From NCBI GenBank assembly GCA_031261785.1, contig JAISIZ010000105.1, positions 1 through 61,075 of the forward strand: a stretch of DNA of 61,075 nucleotides, read 5' to 3'. Numbering within the stretch: position 1 is the stretch's first letter; each line of letters begins with the position of its first letter. A program made the position numbers and the translations under genes. This DNA is from Mediterranea sp. (in: CFB group bacteria) (lineage in GTDB: Bacteria; Bacteroidota; Bacteroidia; Bacteroidales; Bacteroidaceae). The notes under the pieces are model-generated. The model did no database searches, was not told the DNA's origin, and was given only the letters and a program-made list of their open reading frames with translations. Shown one piece after another: positions 32,662 through 39,795 of this stretch.

Positions 32662-33093
32662 TCACGATGCGACGTCTACCGCGGCTTTCGTCAATCTGGA
32701 GGCGACATCCCTAAGTGCGCCCGCCAATGTGTCCAACTCACCTTTCGTGAACCTCGCCACTTTCCCGTGCACTTCGTTGCCGTTGATTCGTTGGTGCAGC
32801 CAGGAGGCTGATTTCCCGAAGTAGGTTCTCGAGAACTGCGACACGGAGATGAACGGCAACGTGTCGGCCATGATCTTGCGGATCTCTATTTCCCGCTTCA
32901 GCTCGCTCGCGTCCGCCACTTTCTCGTGGATGCGCGCGAAGTCTTCCGTCACGGCCTCGTTGACCAACGATTTTTCCTCATCGCTAAGAGCGTTAAAAAA
33001 AGCGTCCAATCTCTTGTCTATCTCAGCCTTGCGCGCGCCATCGGCCCGCGTCCATTGCTCTTTCAGCTCGAAATATTCTTCTTTTACTCCCAT
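32662..33093 (-). CDS. DUF5053-type protein, cassette copy 2
   Basis: 143 aa with the shared block ISVSQFSRTYFGKSASWLHQ followed by RINGNEVHGK near residues 80-110. Helical N-terminus with an ELKEQWTRADGARKAEIDK start very close to copy 1 (FLELKELWKKSDEARRAEIDK). Copies 1 and 2 are nearer to each other than to copy 3. Preceded by its 58-aa partner gene and a hairpin; followed by a U-run terminator (32534-32563). Confidence 0.75.
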   Translation of the reverse strand: MGVKEEYFELKEQWTRADGARKAEIDKRLDAFFNALSDEEKSLVNEAVTEDFARIHEKVADASELKREIEIRKIMADTLPFISVSQFSRTYFGKSASWLHQRINGNEVHGKVARFTKGELDTLAGALRDVASRLTKAAVDVAS

Positions 33094-33139
33094 GATTATG
33101 ATGTTTAAGTAAGCTCACCCGTGCGGGCGATGAAGCCGA

Positions 33140-33167
33140 AAACCCGCCGGTAGCTACCCGGCAGGTT
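33140..33167 (-). terminator. Hairpin between the two cassette genes, copy 2
   Basis: The CCGG-TAGCTA-CCCGG stem extended by AACC/GGTT lies between the 58-aa stop and the DUF5053 start, matching the position of hairpins in cassettes 1 and 3. Confidence 0.45.
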
Positions 33168-33173
33168 CTCTTT

Positions 33174-33350
33174 CTATTGGCGCTTGTTGGTCAGCCTGTC
33201 CAGTTCTCGCCGGAGAAACTCGATCTCAGCGTCCAATACCTTTTTCCTAAAGCCGTTAGCGATTAAGCGGCGATAGTTAAGGAGGTAGTAGTTGAGGTCT
33301 GCCATCAACTCTTCTACCCGCGCTTTTAGCGCTTCTTCATCGTCAGTCAT
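33174..33350 (-). CDS. 58-aa cassette protein, copy 2
   Basis: Starts MTDDEEALKARVEELMADL and ends DRLTNKRQ. Its pattern (acidic start, LKARxxE, Tyr-rich LNYYLLNYRRL, then a charged helix with LDAEIEFLRREL) parallels copy 1. Promoter at 33380-33411. Function unknown. Confidence 0.65.
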   Translation of the reverse strand: MTDDEEALKARVEELMADLNYYLLNYRRLIANGFRKKVLDAEIEFLRRELDRLTNKRQ

Positions 33351-33379
33351 TCAAAGAGCTCTTTTGTTTGATGACGCCG

Positions 33380-33411
33380 CGAAGATAACGGTTTTATTAT
33401 CCAAAACAAAA
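33380..33411 (-). promoter_or_regulatory. Promoter of DUF5053 cassette 2
   Basis: On the - strand: TTTTG (33411-33407), 19-nt spacer, TATCTTCG (33387-33380), one mismatch. Confidence 0.6.
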
Positions 33412-33452
33412 TCTTATCGGCAAAAAACGCCGTACTCCTAACAAAGAATCCG

Positions 33453-33582
33453 TTCCGCCCTGCCCTCTCGTCCGTCGGGAGGAGAGAAGCCCGCGTATCG
33501 ACGCTCGGGCGGGCGAGTGGGCGTCCGGGGTTCCTTGGTCACTCCGTGCCGCGGCATGGTGTGACCCCTGCGCCGGGCGCGA
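33453..33582. repeat. 130-bp GC-rich direct repeat, left of hicAB
   Basis: Nearly identical to 34481-34610, same orientation. Differences are a few substitutions and two single-base indels. It contains a 30-bp near-palindrome centred on TGCCGCGGCA. Not coding, because the indels change frame. Confidence 0.8.
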
Positions 33583-33598
33583 ACTTGGGCAAAGCCAT

Positions 33599-33630
33599 AA
33601 AAAAAGAGCTTCCAGCCCGTGGAAGCTCTT
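33599..33630 (-). terminator. Terminator of hicAB
   Basis: AGAGCTTCCA and TGGAAGCTCT form a 10-bp stem followed by TTTTTTT on the - strand, 55 nt after the hicB stop. Confidence 0.8.
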
Positions 33631-33684
33631 CTGTGCCCTGGATGGGGAAGGGGATTCAAGTGTTCAATTAAAAACCCGCGTCTT

Positions 33685-34095
33685 TTACGCGAACCTCACC
33701 CGTTCCAGATTCGCGACTATCTCGGACAGTTTTCCCTGTATCAAGTTCTTCTGCTTCTCCCCGGCGGCCACCAGGCCGCTTTTGTACTTCCGCATCAGGG
33801 AGGGGTTTACGCCTACGCTCTTCGCGAACTCCGTCACGTTGATGAAGGGGAACGTCATGAAGAACGCCGACATGTCATAGCGATATTCCACCTCGTACCC
33901 GTCGGCGTACCAGCCGGGGTACTCTCCCCGTTTCTCCTTGTAGTATTCGGCCTGCCCTTCGAGCACGTCGCGGAACTCGGCCTTGGCCTCAAGTTCGGTA
34001 AGCCCGGAACTGAAAGCTCCCGGCACTTCGTCGGCATAGATGGCGTATCCGCCATCGCCGCCCTTCTCGATAACGGCGATAATCGTTTTCATCAT
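33685..34095 (-). CDS. hicB: HicB-type antitoxin
   Basis: 136 aa from MMKTIIAVIEKGGDGGYAIY. The N-terminal half is the HicB RNase-H-like fold with YAIYADEVPGAFSSGLT, matching HicB signatures; the C-terminal half ends in a helix-turn-helix (INVTEFAKSVGVNPSLMRKYKSG in pieces). It should neutralise HicA and repress the promoter. Downstream of hicA, separated by a hairpin with a UUCG loop. A start at 34134 is possible in frame but the family begins at the Met-Lys-Thr. Confidence 0.85.
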   Translation of the reverse strand: MMKTIIAVIEKGGDGGYAIYADEVPGAFSSGLTELEAKAEFRDVLEGQAEYYKEKRGEYPGWYADGYEVEYRYDMSAFFMTFPFINVTEFAKSVGVNPSLMRKYKSGLVAAGEKQKNLIQGKLSEIVANLERVRFA

Positions 34096-34129
34096 TCTTG
34101 TTTTTCGTATCATAACCAGTTCAATTAAA

Positions 34130-34151
34130 GCCACTCCCCGAAGGGAGTGGC
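34130..34151 (-). promoter_or_regulatory. UUCG-loop hairpin between hicA and hicB
   Basis: GCCACTCCC and GGGAGTGGC form a 9-bp stem closed by TTCG on the - strand, followed by TTTAATT. It could be an attenuator or RNA end within the toxin-antitoxin operon. Confidence 0.6.
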
Positions 34152-34158
34152 GGAACTT

Positions 34159-34368
34159 TTACAAGTCCTTCTCTTTGTTTTTCGGCTTTTTCAGTCCCGT
34201 GTCTTTCAACATGCGATCAAGAGTTCCCGGTGGGATTTCTTGAGTTTTGTGACGGCCGACCACGATGTAAAAGTCGAAATCGGGGTGAACATATTTATAA
34301 TGTCCTTTCCCCTTTCTGATAGTCCAGCCTGCGGCTTCTATCAGCCTGTAAAACTCGGAGTACTTCAT
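34159..34368 (-). CDS. hicA: HicA-type mRNA interferase toxin
   Basis: 69 aa, usual length. Begins MKYSEFYRLIEAAGWT, then GKGHYKYVHPD, which holds the catalytic His region of the dsRBD-like HicA fold (G-x-G/S-H), and IPPGTLDRMLKDTGL at the end. Cleaves mRNA when free of HicB. Promoter and operator lie at 34401-34432. The pair is flanked by two copies of a 130-bp repeat. Confidence 0.88.
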   Translation of the reverse strand: MKYSEFYRLIEAAGWTIRKGKGHYKYVHPDFDFYIVVGRHKTQEIPPGTLDRMLKDTGLKKPKNKEKDL

Positions 34369-34400
34369 GATGTAAAAGATCGATTTTTAATTGAACAGCA

Positions 34401-34432
34401 CAAAGGTAACATATTTGTTCCATCTGAACAAA
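34401..34432 (-). promoter_or_regulatory. hicA promoter with inverted-repeat operator
   Basis: On the - strand: TTTTG, 20-nt spacer, TACCTTTG (34408-34401), an exact -7 box. The spacer carries TTGTTC-N5-GAACAA (34431-34415), a perfect 6-bp inverted repeat between the two boxes, a good HicB operator candidate. Confidence 0.7.
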
Positions 34433-34480
34433 AGAAAGAGTAACTAAATCACTCCATTAAACAACATTTAACTATTGGAG

Positions 34481-34610
34481 TTCCGCCCTGCCCTCTCGCC
34501 CGTCGGGAGGAGAGAAGCCCGCGCCCTCGACGCTCGGGCGGGCGAGTGGGCGTCCGGGTTCCCCGGTCACTCCGTGCCGCGGCATGGTGTGACCCCCGCG
34601 CCGGGCGCGA
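34481..34610. repeat. 130-bp GC-rich direct repeat, right of hicAB
   Basis: Second copy of the repeat at 33453-33582. It continues directly into the multi-hairpin tract to its right. Confidence 0.8.
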
Positions 34611-35040
34611 GCATGACGCACAGGGAAACTATCGAGTGTTTCCCTACCGCTTCTCGCCGTCCATTCGGGAGGCGCGGTTTGGGACGCGCACGTAGCCCCG
34701 CGGAGGGGCATGCCCCAAGCGCGCCTCCCGAATGGACGGCGCCGGCGCCCCGCCGCGGGGCGACTTTCGTTTCCGGCGGGTCGACTTTCGCCCCGGAAGT
34801 GGGGCCGCCGGAAACGGAACGCGCTGATTCGCAAGGCATAAACCCTCACGGCCGCGATTTATCGCGGCCACCGAACGGAGTTCGCCCCGACCCGCCCTGC
34901 CCGTCGGTTGCGGTCGCAGTAAGCATTTTTCGTCGGAAATATGATGAAATCGTTACAAATAGCCTGCTACGCCCCCTACACGGGCCGCGGCGAGGGAGCG
35001 CGGGGCTGCCGCGTCCCGCCACCGCGAGGGGGCGCGCACG
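34611..35040. other. GC-rich tract with serial hairpins, candidate structured RNA or decayed element
   Basis: 430 bp without a convincing gene. Seen: GGGAAAC/GTTTCCC stem (34623-34644), a perfect 21-bp inverted repeat (34657-34677 with 34720-34740), CGCCCCG/CGGGGCG, TTTCCGGCGG/CCGCCGGAAA (34769-34816), and GGCCGCGA-TTTA-TCGCGGCC (34850-34869). A 206-aa frame crosses it on the + strand but its Arg/Pro/Gly composition is that of an artefact of GC-rich DNA. The transcribed strand is unclear; I found no clear promoter. Confidence 0.5.
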
Positions 35041-35074
35041 AAAAAACCCCGCGGGGTTCTCCAGTCCGCGGGGT
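35041..35074 (-). terminator. Terminator of DUF5053 cassette 3
   Basis: CCCCGCGG (35073-35066) and CCGCGGGG (35054-35047) form a stem followed by TTTTTT on the - strand. Confidence 0.8.
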
Positions 35075-35099
35075 CGGTGTCAAAAGCGATGTTAACCGT

Positions 35100-35507
35100 T
35101 CAAACGACGGTCAGAGAACCAATGCGATGGGCGATGTCGCGTAAGGCGTCGTTGAAGATGGCCTTCTCGCTCTCGTTGAGCGTGTACACCTTGCCGCGCA
35201 CCTTGCTTCCGTTGACGCGTTGCGAGAGCCACGAGCGGCTCTTGTGGAAATAGTTCTCGGCGATGTAGCCGATGGGTATCAGGGGGTACGCGTCCTCCAG
35301 CTGCTTCTTGACGCGTAGGCGGTCGATTTCGGAACGTACTTCGGCTATTCCCACTTCCACCCTGTCCATCAGGTCGACGAGGTAGTCGGATATTTCCTTT
35401 TTCTCCTCGGGTGTCTGGTAGGTCGCCCGGATATGCGCGATGATGGCGTCTTGCTCCTTGGGGTCGAGCGCCGTTTCCGCGCGCTTGAGTTCTTCTTTCA
35501 GTGTCAT
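35100..35507 (-). CDS. DUF5053-type protein, cassette copy 3
   Basis: 135 aa. Shares the block IPIGYIAENYFHKSRSWLSQ followed by RVNGSKVRGK with copies 1 and 2, but the N-terminal half is different (MTLKEELKRAETALDPKEQD). This suggests the C-terminal block is the conserved functional part while the N-terminus carries specificity. Preceded by a hairpin and a 58-aa gene, followed by a strong terminator. Confidence 0.75.
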   Translation of the reverse strand: MTLKEELKRAETALDPKEQDAIIAHIRATYQTPEEKKEISDYLVDLMDRVEVGIAEVRSEIDRLRVKKQLEDAYPLIPIGYIAENYFHKSRSWLSQRVNGSKVRGKVYTLNESEKAIFNDALRDIAHRIGSLTVV

Positions 35508-35521
35508 AGTCCTAATGTTGT

Positions 35522-35546
35522 GCCCTCCCCGTAGGGAAGGGAGGGC
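35522..35546 (-). terminator. Hairpin between the two cassette genes, copy 3
   Basis: GCCCTCCC pairs with GGGAGGGC between the 58-aa stop and the DUF5053 start, as in cassettes 1 and 2. Confidence 0.5.
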
Positions 35547-35552
35547 GGTTAA

Positions 35553-35729
35553 TTATTCTAATTCGTTTTTCTCCCTGATGGCCTCGGATAGCTCATCCAA
35601 GAGATAATTCTGCTTGGCTTCGTAAATCTCGGGCGGCATCATGTCTCTTAGTTTTTCCAACGTCAGCAGAGCCGCTTTCAGTTGCCAGATTCGCAATTCC
35701 AGCTTGTCTTTTTCCTTGTCTTTGTCCAT
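35553..35729 (-). CDS. 58-aa cassette protein, copy 3
   Basis: Starts MDKDKEKDKLELRIWQLK and ends REKNELE. Again exactly 58 residues, helical and highly charged, with PPEIYEAKQNYLLDELSEAI. Sequence similarity to copies 1 and 2 is weak, but length, charge, position and promoter arrangement agree. Confidence 0.6.
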   Translation of the reverse strand: MDKDKEKDKLELRIWQLKAALLTLEKLRDMMPPEIYEAKQNYLLDELSEAIREKNELE

Positions 35730-35767
35730 TGTCGTTTGTTTTAATGGTTAATATCGTTTTGACAGGA

Positions 35768-35799
35768 CAAAGATACATAACGTTTCCGATATACGCAAG
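35768..35799 (-). promoter_or_regulatory. Promoter of DUF5053 cassette 3
   Basis: On the - strand: CTTG (35799-35796), 20-nt spacer, TATCTTTG (35775-35768), an exact match. Confidence 0.75.
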
Positions 35800-35845
35800 C
35801 GAACCCGCGATTATTTCCTGATTATTTTTCTCCCCCGCCCCGGGA

Positions 35846-37603
35846 TTATCCCACCACCGCGGCGGCCGACGTTCCCCGTCCTTTCGTCCACACGCGCAGG
35901 AACTCCTTGCGCATCACGAGGTACTTGAGGGCGTCGGTGAGGTTGGTCGACTCGCGGGGCAGGCGTCGCGCGGGGAGCTTGTCGCCGGTCTTCTTCTTCA
36001 CCACCACGCTGGCCTTGGTCCGGGCCTCGCTCCTGACCTCTGTGCCGGTGACCTCCATCTCGGCCTTGAGGTTGGGGCACTCGTGCTGGTCGATGAGCAG
36101 GGTGAAGAGCGTGCGGGCGAGGTTTCCCGAGAGCAGGTCCATGAAGAAGCGGTACTCGAGGTTGCTGCCGATGTTCCCCTGCCCGAGGCTCATGAGGCGC
36201 ACCTGCCACCCGGTGGGGCGTCCGTCGGCGTCGGTCTCGATGTTCTTCTTCACCTGTGTGGCCATGTCGGCTCCCACGCCGCGGTAGTTGTTCATGGAGC
36301 GGTCGTAGTAGAGGTTGAGCACCTTGCGGGGGTGCGGGCGGAAGTAGTCGACGAAGGCGTCGGCCAGCTCGCGCACGCTGTTGGGCGGCAGGGTGTAGAG
36401 TTCCTTGAGGACGCGGAGCGTGGCGCCCCGTTTCTGGCCCAGCACCATGGAGAGCATGTTGCCGGCGTCCATGCCCGCCTCGAGCGGGCGCGAGGGGTCG
36501 AGGTGGCGGAGGACGGAGCAGTCCTGCCGCCAGCCGAACTCGTGGCGCTCGATGACCTCGCTGAGGTAGCCGTCGGCGTAGAAGTGGCTCATGGACAGGT
36601 TGCAGTAGAACATCTGCGAGGTCTCGAGCTTGGGGATGATGGAGAGTATGTTGCAGGCCACGCCCTCCAGCCCCTCGGCGAACTCGTCGGCGAACCAGTC
36701 CTCGCCCAGTATGTCGGCGTTGACGTACGAGGAGGAGATGAGGAAGAGCGACACGCCCCGGCGGGTCTTCACCCACCGCTCCTCCCACCGCTCCATGTTG
36801 CGGCGGGCCAGCTCCTCGGCTCGCTCGGCGGCCTCGAGCCTCGGGGCGTCGGCCTGCCCGGCGCGGGCGGCGGCCCGCAGCTCGTCGGCGCGCTGGCGGG
36901 CGGCGACGTATTCCCATTTCGTCTCGTTGTGCACGAAGCCCGCGCGGAGCATGAGCAGTATCTTCTCCTTGTCGTTCTGCCGGGCGAGCTTGAGTATCCA
37001 GTCGTGCTCGCCCAGGTGGTTGGGGTTGGGCATGTCGGTGGTGAGGGTGCGGCTGCGGTACCACACGTTGTCGCCGTACCTCACCCGGAAGCCGCGCACG
37101 GCCTTCAGGAGGTTGGTGAACTTCTCCTCGGGGAAGTACTTCACCTCGTCGCCGAACACGCCCACGTACGAGCGTCCGGCTCCGATGGCGGGCCGGTCGA
37201 GCGAGATGAAGGTGAAGTTGAACCCGGTATGGAACACCATGGTGTTCTTCCAGTCCGCGCATACGTTGTACATCCGCGCCTTCCACTCGGCCGGCGGCTC
37301 GCGGTTGACGACGTAGTGCGTGTCCGGCTCCCACCCCAGCAGGCGGAGGCCGTCGACGAGCGAGGGCACGACGTTCTTGTGGAGGTCGGCGTAGGTGTCG
37401 GCCACCCAGGCGAAGGGGGCGCCGGGGCAGTCGCGCGCCACCTCCTGCACGCGCGCGGCGAGCACCTGCACCGTCTTGGCGCTGGCGCGCCCGGCCACCC
37501 AGTAGAGCGACCAGGGCATGGACACGCCGATGAGCTGCGCCATCCAGTTGGAGTAGCGCACGTCGACGTCAGCGGTAATCTTTGGTTTTCTCTTCCTGGT
37601 CAT
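35846..37603 (-). CDS. Terminase large subunit
   Basis: 585 aa. The ATPase domain has a Walker A-like AGRASAKT (about residue 38-45) and a Walker B region VGVFGDEVKYF (about 145-155), with the acidic pair of the family; the C-terminal nuclease domain contains DADGRPTGWQVRLMS and TLLIDQHECPNL-type strands. It packages DNA into the prohead through the portal. Last gene of the first late block; the 5' end overlaps the preceding gene by 35 nt. Confidence 0.88.
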   Translation of the reverse strand: MTRKRKPKITADVDVRYSNWMAQLIGVSMPWSLYWVAGRASAKTVQVLAARVQEVARDCPGAPFAWVADTYADLHKNVVPSLVDGLRLLGWEPDTHYVVNREPPAEWKARMYNVCADWKNTMVFHTGFNFTFISLDRPAIGAGRSYVGVFGDEVKYFPEEKFTNLLKAVRGFRVRYGDNVWYRSRTLTTDMPNPNHLGEHDWILKLARQNDKEKILLMLRAGFVHNETKWEYVAARQRADELRAAARAGQADAPRLEAAERAEELARRNMERWEERWVKTRRGVSLFLISSSYVNADILGEDWFADEFAEGLEGVACNILSIIPKLETSQMFYCNLSMSHFYADGYLSEVIERHEFGWRQDCSVLRHLDPSRPLEAGMDAGNMLSMVLGQKRGATLRVLKELYTLPPNSVRELADAFVDYFRPHPRKVLNLYYDRSMNNYRGVGADMATQVKKNIETDADGRPTGWQVRLMSLGQGNIGSNLEYRFFMDLLSGNLARTLFTLLIDQHECPNLKAEMEVTGTEVRSEARTKASVVVKKKTGDKLPARRLPRESTNLTDALKYLVMRKEFLRVWTKGRGTSAAAVVG

Positions 37604-38195
37604 CGAGCATCTCCTCTATGTCCACGTCCTCCACGCCGGCGTCGCGTCGGAGGCGCGTCTTCTCGCGGGCGGGGATGTCCCGCAGCCCGTCGATCTGCGC
37701 CGCCAGCAGGTTGCGGTTGGCGTCCGGCAGTCCCACCGCTCCGGGCGTGAGGTCGTAGTGTACGATGGGTTTCTCGCCCGGCTCCTTGGGCTTCACGGGG
37801 TCGGGGTTCATCAGCCCCTTTATCTTGGCGGCCTGCGTCTGCAGGTTGCCGTACACCTCGAAGTCCTTGGCGCACGAGGCGTTCTGGAGCACGGCGAGCG
37901 AGGCCTTCATCAGGTTGTCGAAGATGACGGCCCGGTAGGCGTCGTTCTCGATCTCCTTGTCGGGCAGGTGGAACAGGTTGATGGCCTCGGCGTACATCTG
38001 GCGGGCGCGGGCGCGCTCCACGCCGAAGGGCTGGTGCATGAGGAAGGCGATGGCGTTGTCCTTCCCCTCGCGGCGGTCGATGGCCACCATGGCGTACAGG
38101 GCGTTGTAGTAGTCCAGCTCCTCGTCGGTCAGCTCCATGGAGCATCCGGAGGCGATGTAGTCGGCCAGTATGTCGAATCGCGACTTCTCGAACAT
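37569..38195 (-). CDS. Terminase small subunit-like protein (208 aa)
   Basis: Helical protein directly before the large subunit: starts MFEKSRFDILADYIASGCS, contains VERARARQMYAEAINLFHL and ends in an acidic/basic tail. Position and helical character suggest a terminase small subunit or its partner. Only 1 nt separates it from the 118-aa gene upstream, which is another candidate. Confidence 0.6.
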   Translation of the reverse strand: MFEKSRFDILADYIASGCSMELTDEELDYYNALYAMVAIDRREGKDNAIAFLMHQPFGVERARARQMYAEAINLFHLPDKEIENDAYRAVIFDNLMKASLAVLQNASCAKDFEVYGNLQTQAAKIKGLMNPDPVKPKEPGEKPIVHYDLTPGAVGLPDANRNLLAAQIDGLRDIPAREKTRLRRDAGVEDVDIEEMLDDQEEKTKDYR

Positions 38196-38196
38196 C

Positions 38197-38553
38197 TCAG
38201 CCCACCTCCTCGAAAAATATCTTGCGCACGGAGTTGCGCCATCCCAGCTCCCGGCGGTACTTGTCGAAGCGCTGGGCCTGCGTGGCGTTGGCGCCCGTCC
38301 GCGCGTCCTCGGCCATGGAGAGGCCCTCCTTGGCGCGCTGCAGCAGCTGTCCTCGCTCGTAGTGGTAGCGGAGCGGGGAGCCGACGAGGTTGAAGTGCCA
38401 GAGGAAGTCGCCCTCGGGCACGTCGTAGAACATGGCGAGCTGGCGCGGCTCGTAGCCCACGCCGGCCAGCCGCTCGTACTCGTCGATGTCGATGCCGGCG
38501 AGCCATGGCGGGTCCTGCCGCCACTTATCCGCCCTTTCCACTCCTGAACTCAT
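38197..38553 (-). CDS. Possible helix-turn-helix terminase-associated protein (118 aa)
   Basis: Starts MSSGVERADKWRQDPPW; residues 30-55 (YEPRQLAMFYDVPEGDFLW) look like a helix-turn-helix that could recognise packaging sites. Located between the PLD-like gene and the 208-aa gene. Which of this and the 208-aa product is the terminase small subunit cannot be settled by reading. Confidence 0.55.
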   Translation of the reverse strand: MSSGVERADKWRQDPPWLAGIDIDEYERLAGVGYEPRQLAMFYDVPEGDFLWHFNLVGSPLRYHYERGQLLQRAKEGLSMAEDARTGANATQAQRFDKYRRELGWRNSVRKIFFEEVG

Positions 38554-39088
38554 ATATCTCCTTGTTCCTTAAAAATACGTACTGTTCCTCCATGGCGTTC
38601 TCGCCGTAGTTGCCCGATCCCTCGACGACGAAGTGACCGGAGGAGGTGTCGGCGCAGGCCACCTTCTTGTGCGTCCACGCCGTCGACAGGGTGATCTCCC
38701 CACCCGCGGCGAGGGCGGCCAGCCTTGCGTATATCCCCGGCATGCGGTAGCGAAGCGTCTCCGACACGTGCAGGTGGATGCCTCCTATCAAACCCTTGGC
38801 CTTCCACCTCAGCAAGGCGTTGACGACTCGCTCGTTGGTGGAGTAGGTGGCGATGTGGAGATGGTTCACCCGCCCGGCGTGCTTCATCAGGTAGACGACG
38901 AAGGTGAAGGCCGTGAAGCTGCGCCGCGTCTCGATGAAGAAGATCTCGTTCTCCCGGGGCAGCCGCCCGACGAGGTCGGCCAGCCTGTCCACCCTGAACG
39001 CCTGCGCCCGCTCGAAGCTCGCCGGGCGCGTCCGGGCGTCGGACATCTCGCGGCGCAGCTCCTCGAGCGTGAAGTAGCGTCGGCTCAT
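38525..39088 (-). CDS. Phospholipase D-like (HKD motif) protein
   Basis: 187 aa from MSRRYFTLEELRREMSDAR; the frame upstream of this Met is a shadow. Near the C-terminus it carries HKKVACAD and, 10 residues on, GSGNYGENAMEEQ, which fits the HxK(x)4-D(x)n-GSxN pattern of PLD-superfamily proteins. Only one HKD motif is present, so it would act as a dimer, like bacterial PLD nucleases. It sits among terminase genes; a nuclease or DNA-processing role in packaging is one idea. The ATG overlaps the preceding stop by 4 nt. Confidence 0.7.
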   Translation of the reverse strand: MSRRYFTLEELRREMSDARTRPASFERAQAFRVDRLADLVGRLPRENEIFFIETRRSFTAFTFVVYLMKHAGRVNHLHIATYSTNERVVNALLRWKAKGLIGGIHLHVSETLRYRMPGIYARLAALAAGGEITLSTAWTHKKVACADTSSGHFVVEGSGNYGENAMEEQYVFLRNKEIYEFRSGKGG

Positions 39089-39795
39089 TCCAGCAGCCGG
39101 TCGATCTCCGCCAGCTCGCGGCGGTAGCCGTCCAGCCGTTCGCGGCGGATGGCGTCGAGGTGCGGCTTGTCGCCCCGCGCCATCTCGCTCTTCGTCCGCC
39201 AGATGTTGCCTTCCACCCGCCTCCGCCGTTCGCACAGCTCTTTCACCGACAGCTTCAGCAGCTCGCCGCGGCGGCGGAACTCCGCGAAGATGGGGTGCCG
39301 TCCCAGCGGCGCGCCGTGCAGCCGGTAGTGGTCCAGCTCCTCCCAGATCAGGCGGTTCTCTAAGTAGCCGTCCAGCAGCTCGCCGCAGGTGGCGGCGCGC
39401 TCTTCGGGCGACACGCTGTCGCGTAGCCGGGCGTGCGCCGCCACGTAGGCGTGGTACCGGCTGATCTTCCGCGAGGCCAGCGCCTCCAGCTCCACCGGGC
39501 AGCCGGGCGAGCCGAGGAAGGGGAACTCGTCGCGTAGCGGCCGCGCCGCGGCCCCGGCGGCGGGGCGGACGGCCAGGCGTTCCCCGTCCACGCCGAAGCG
39601 CCTGCGGAGCCAGCCCTCCAGCGCGCGCCGGTTGGCCGCGGGGGCGAGGCGGAAAAGGCGCGAGGCCAGGGCGGGCGCGCCCGCCGCTTCCAGCAGGCGG
39701 ATGCCCTCCCCGACGTCCGCGCCGTCCCTCAACCAATCTATTACCTTGTCTCTCACGTCCCGTTTCCTGTTTCCCGTTCTCGCGCCTTCTCGCAC
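39085..39795 (-). CDS. Hypothetical late protein (236 aa)
   Basis: Arg/Ala/Leu-rich helical protein ending ERLDGYRRELAEIDRLLE. Overlaps the glycosyltransferase gene by 43 nt; the true start may be later in the frame. The RRRRVEGNIWRTKSEMARGDKPHL segment is strongly basic. No domain recognised; located in the packaging/capsid block. Confidence 0.55.
   Translation of the reverse strand: MREGARTGNRKRDVRDKVIDWLRDGADVGEGIRLLEAAGAPALASRLFRLAPAANRRALEGWLRRRFGVDGERLAVRPAAGAAARPLRDEFPFLGSPGCPVELEALASRKISRYHAYVAAHARLRDSVSPEERAATCGELLDGYLENRLIWEELDHYRLHGAPLGRHPIFAEFRRRGELLKLSVKELCERRRRVEGNIWRTKSEMARGDKPHLDAIRRERLDGYRRELAEIDRLLE

Noticed and set aside
33453..34610. Short similar peptides (MPRHGVT-type) in both repeat copies
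   Set aside because: The middle of the frame differs because of two indels; similarity is explained by the DNA repeat.
34475..35095. 206-aa + strand open frame
   Set aside because: Arg/Pro/Gly-rich composition, crosses several perfect hairpins and the 130-bp repeat, and the repeat copies differ by frame-changing indels.
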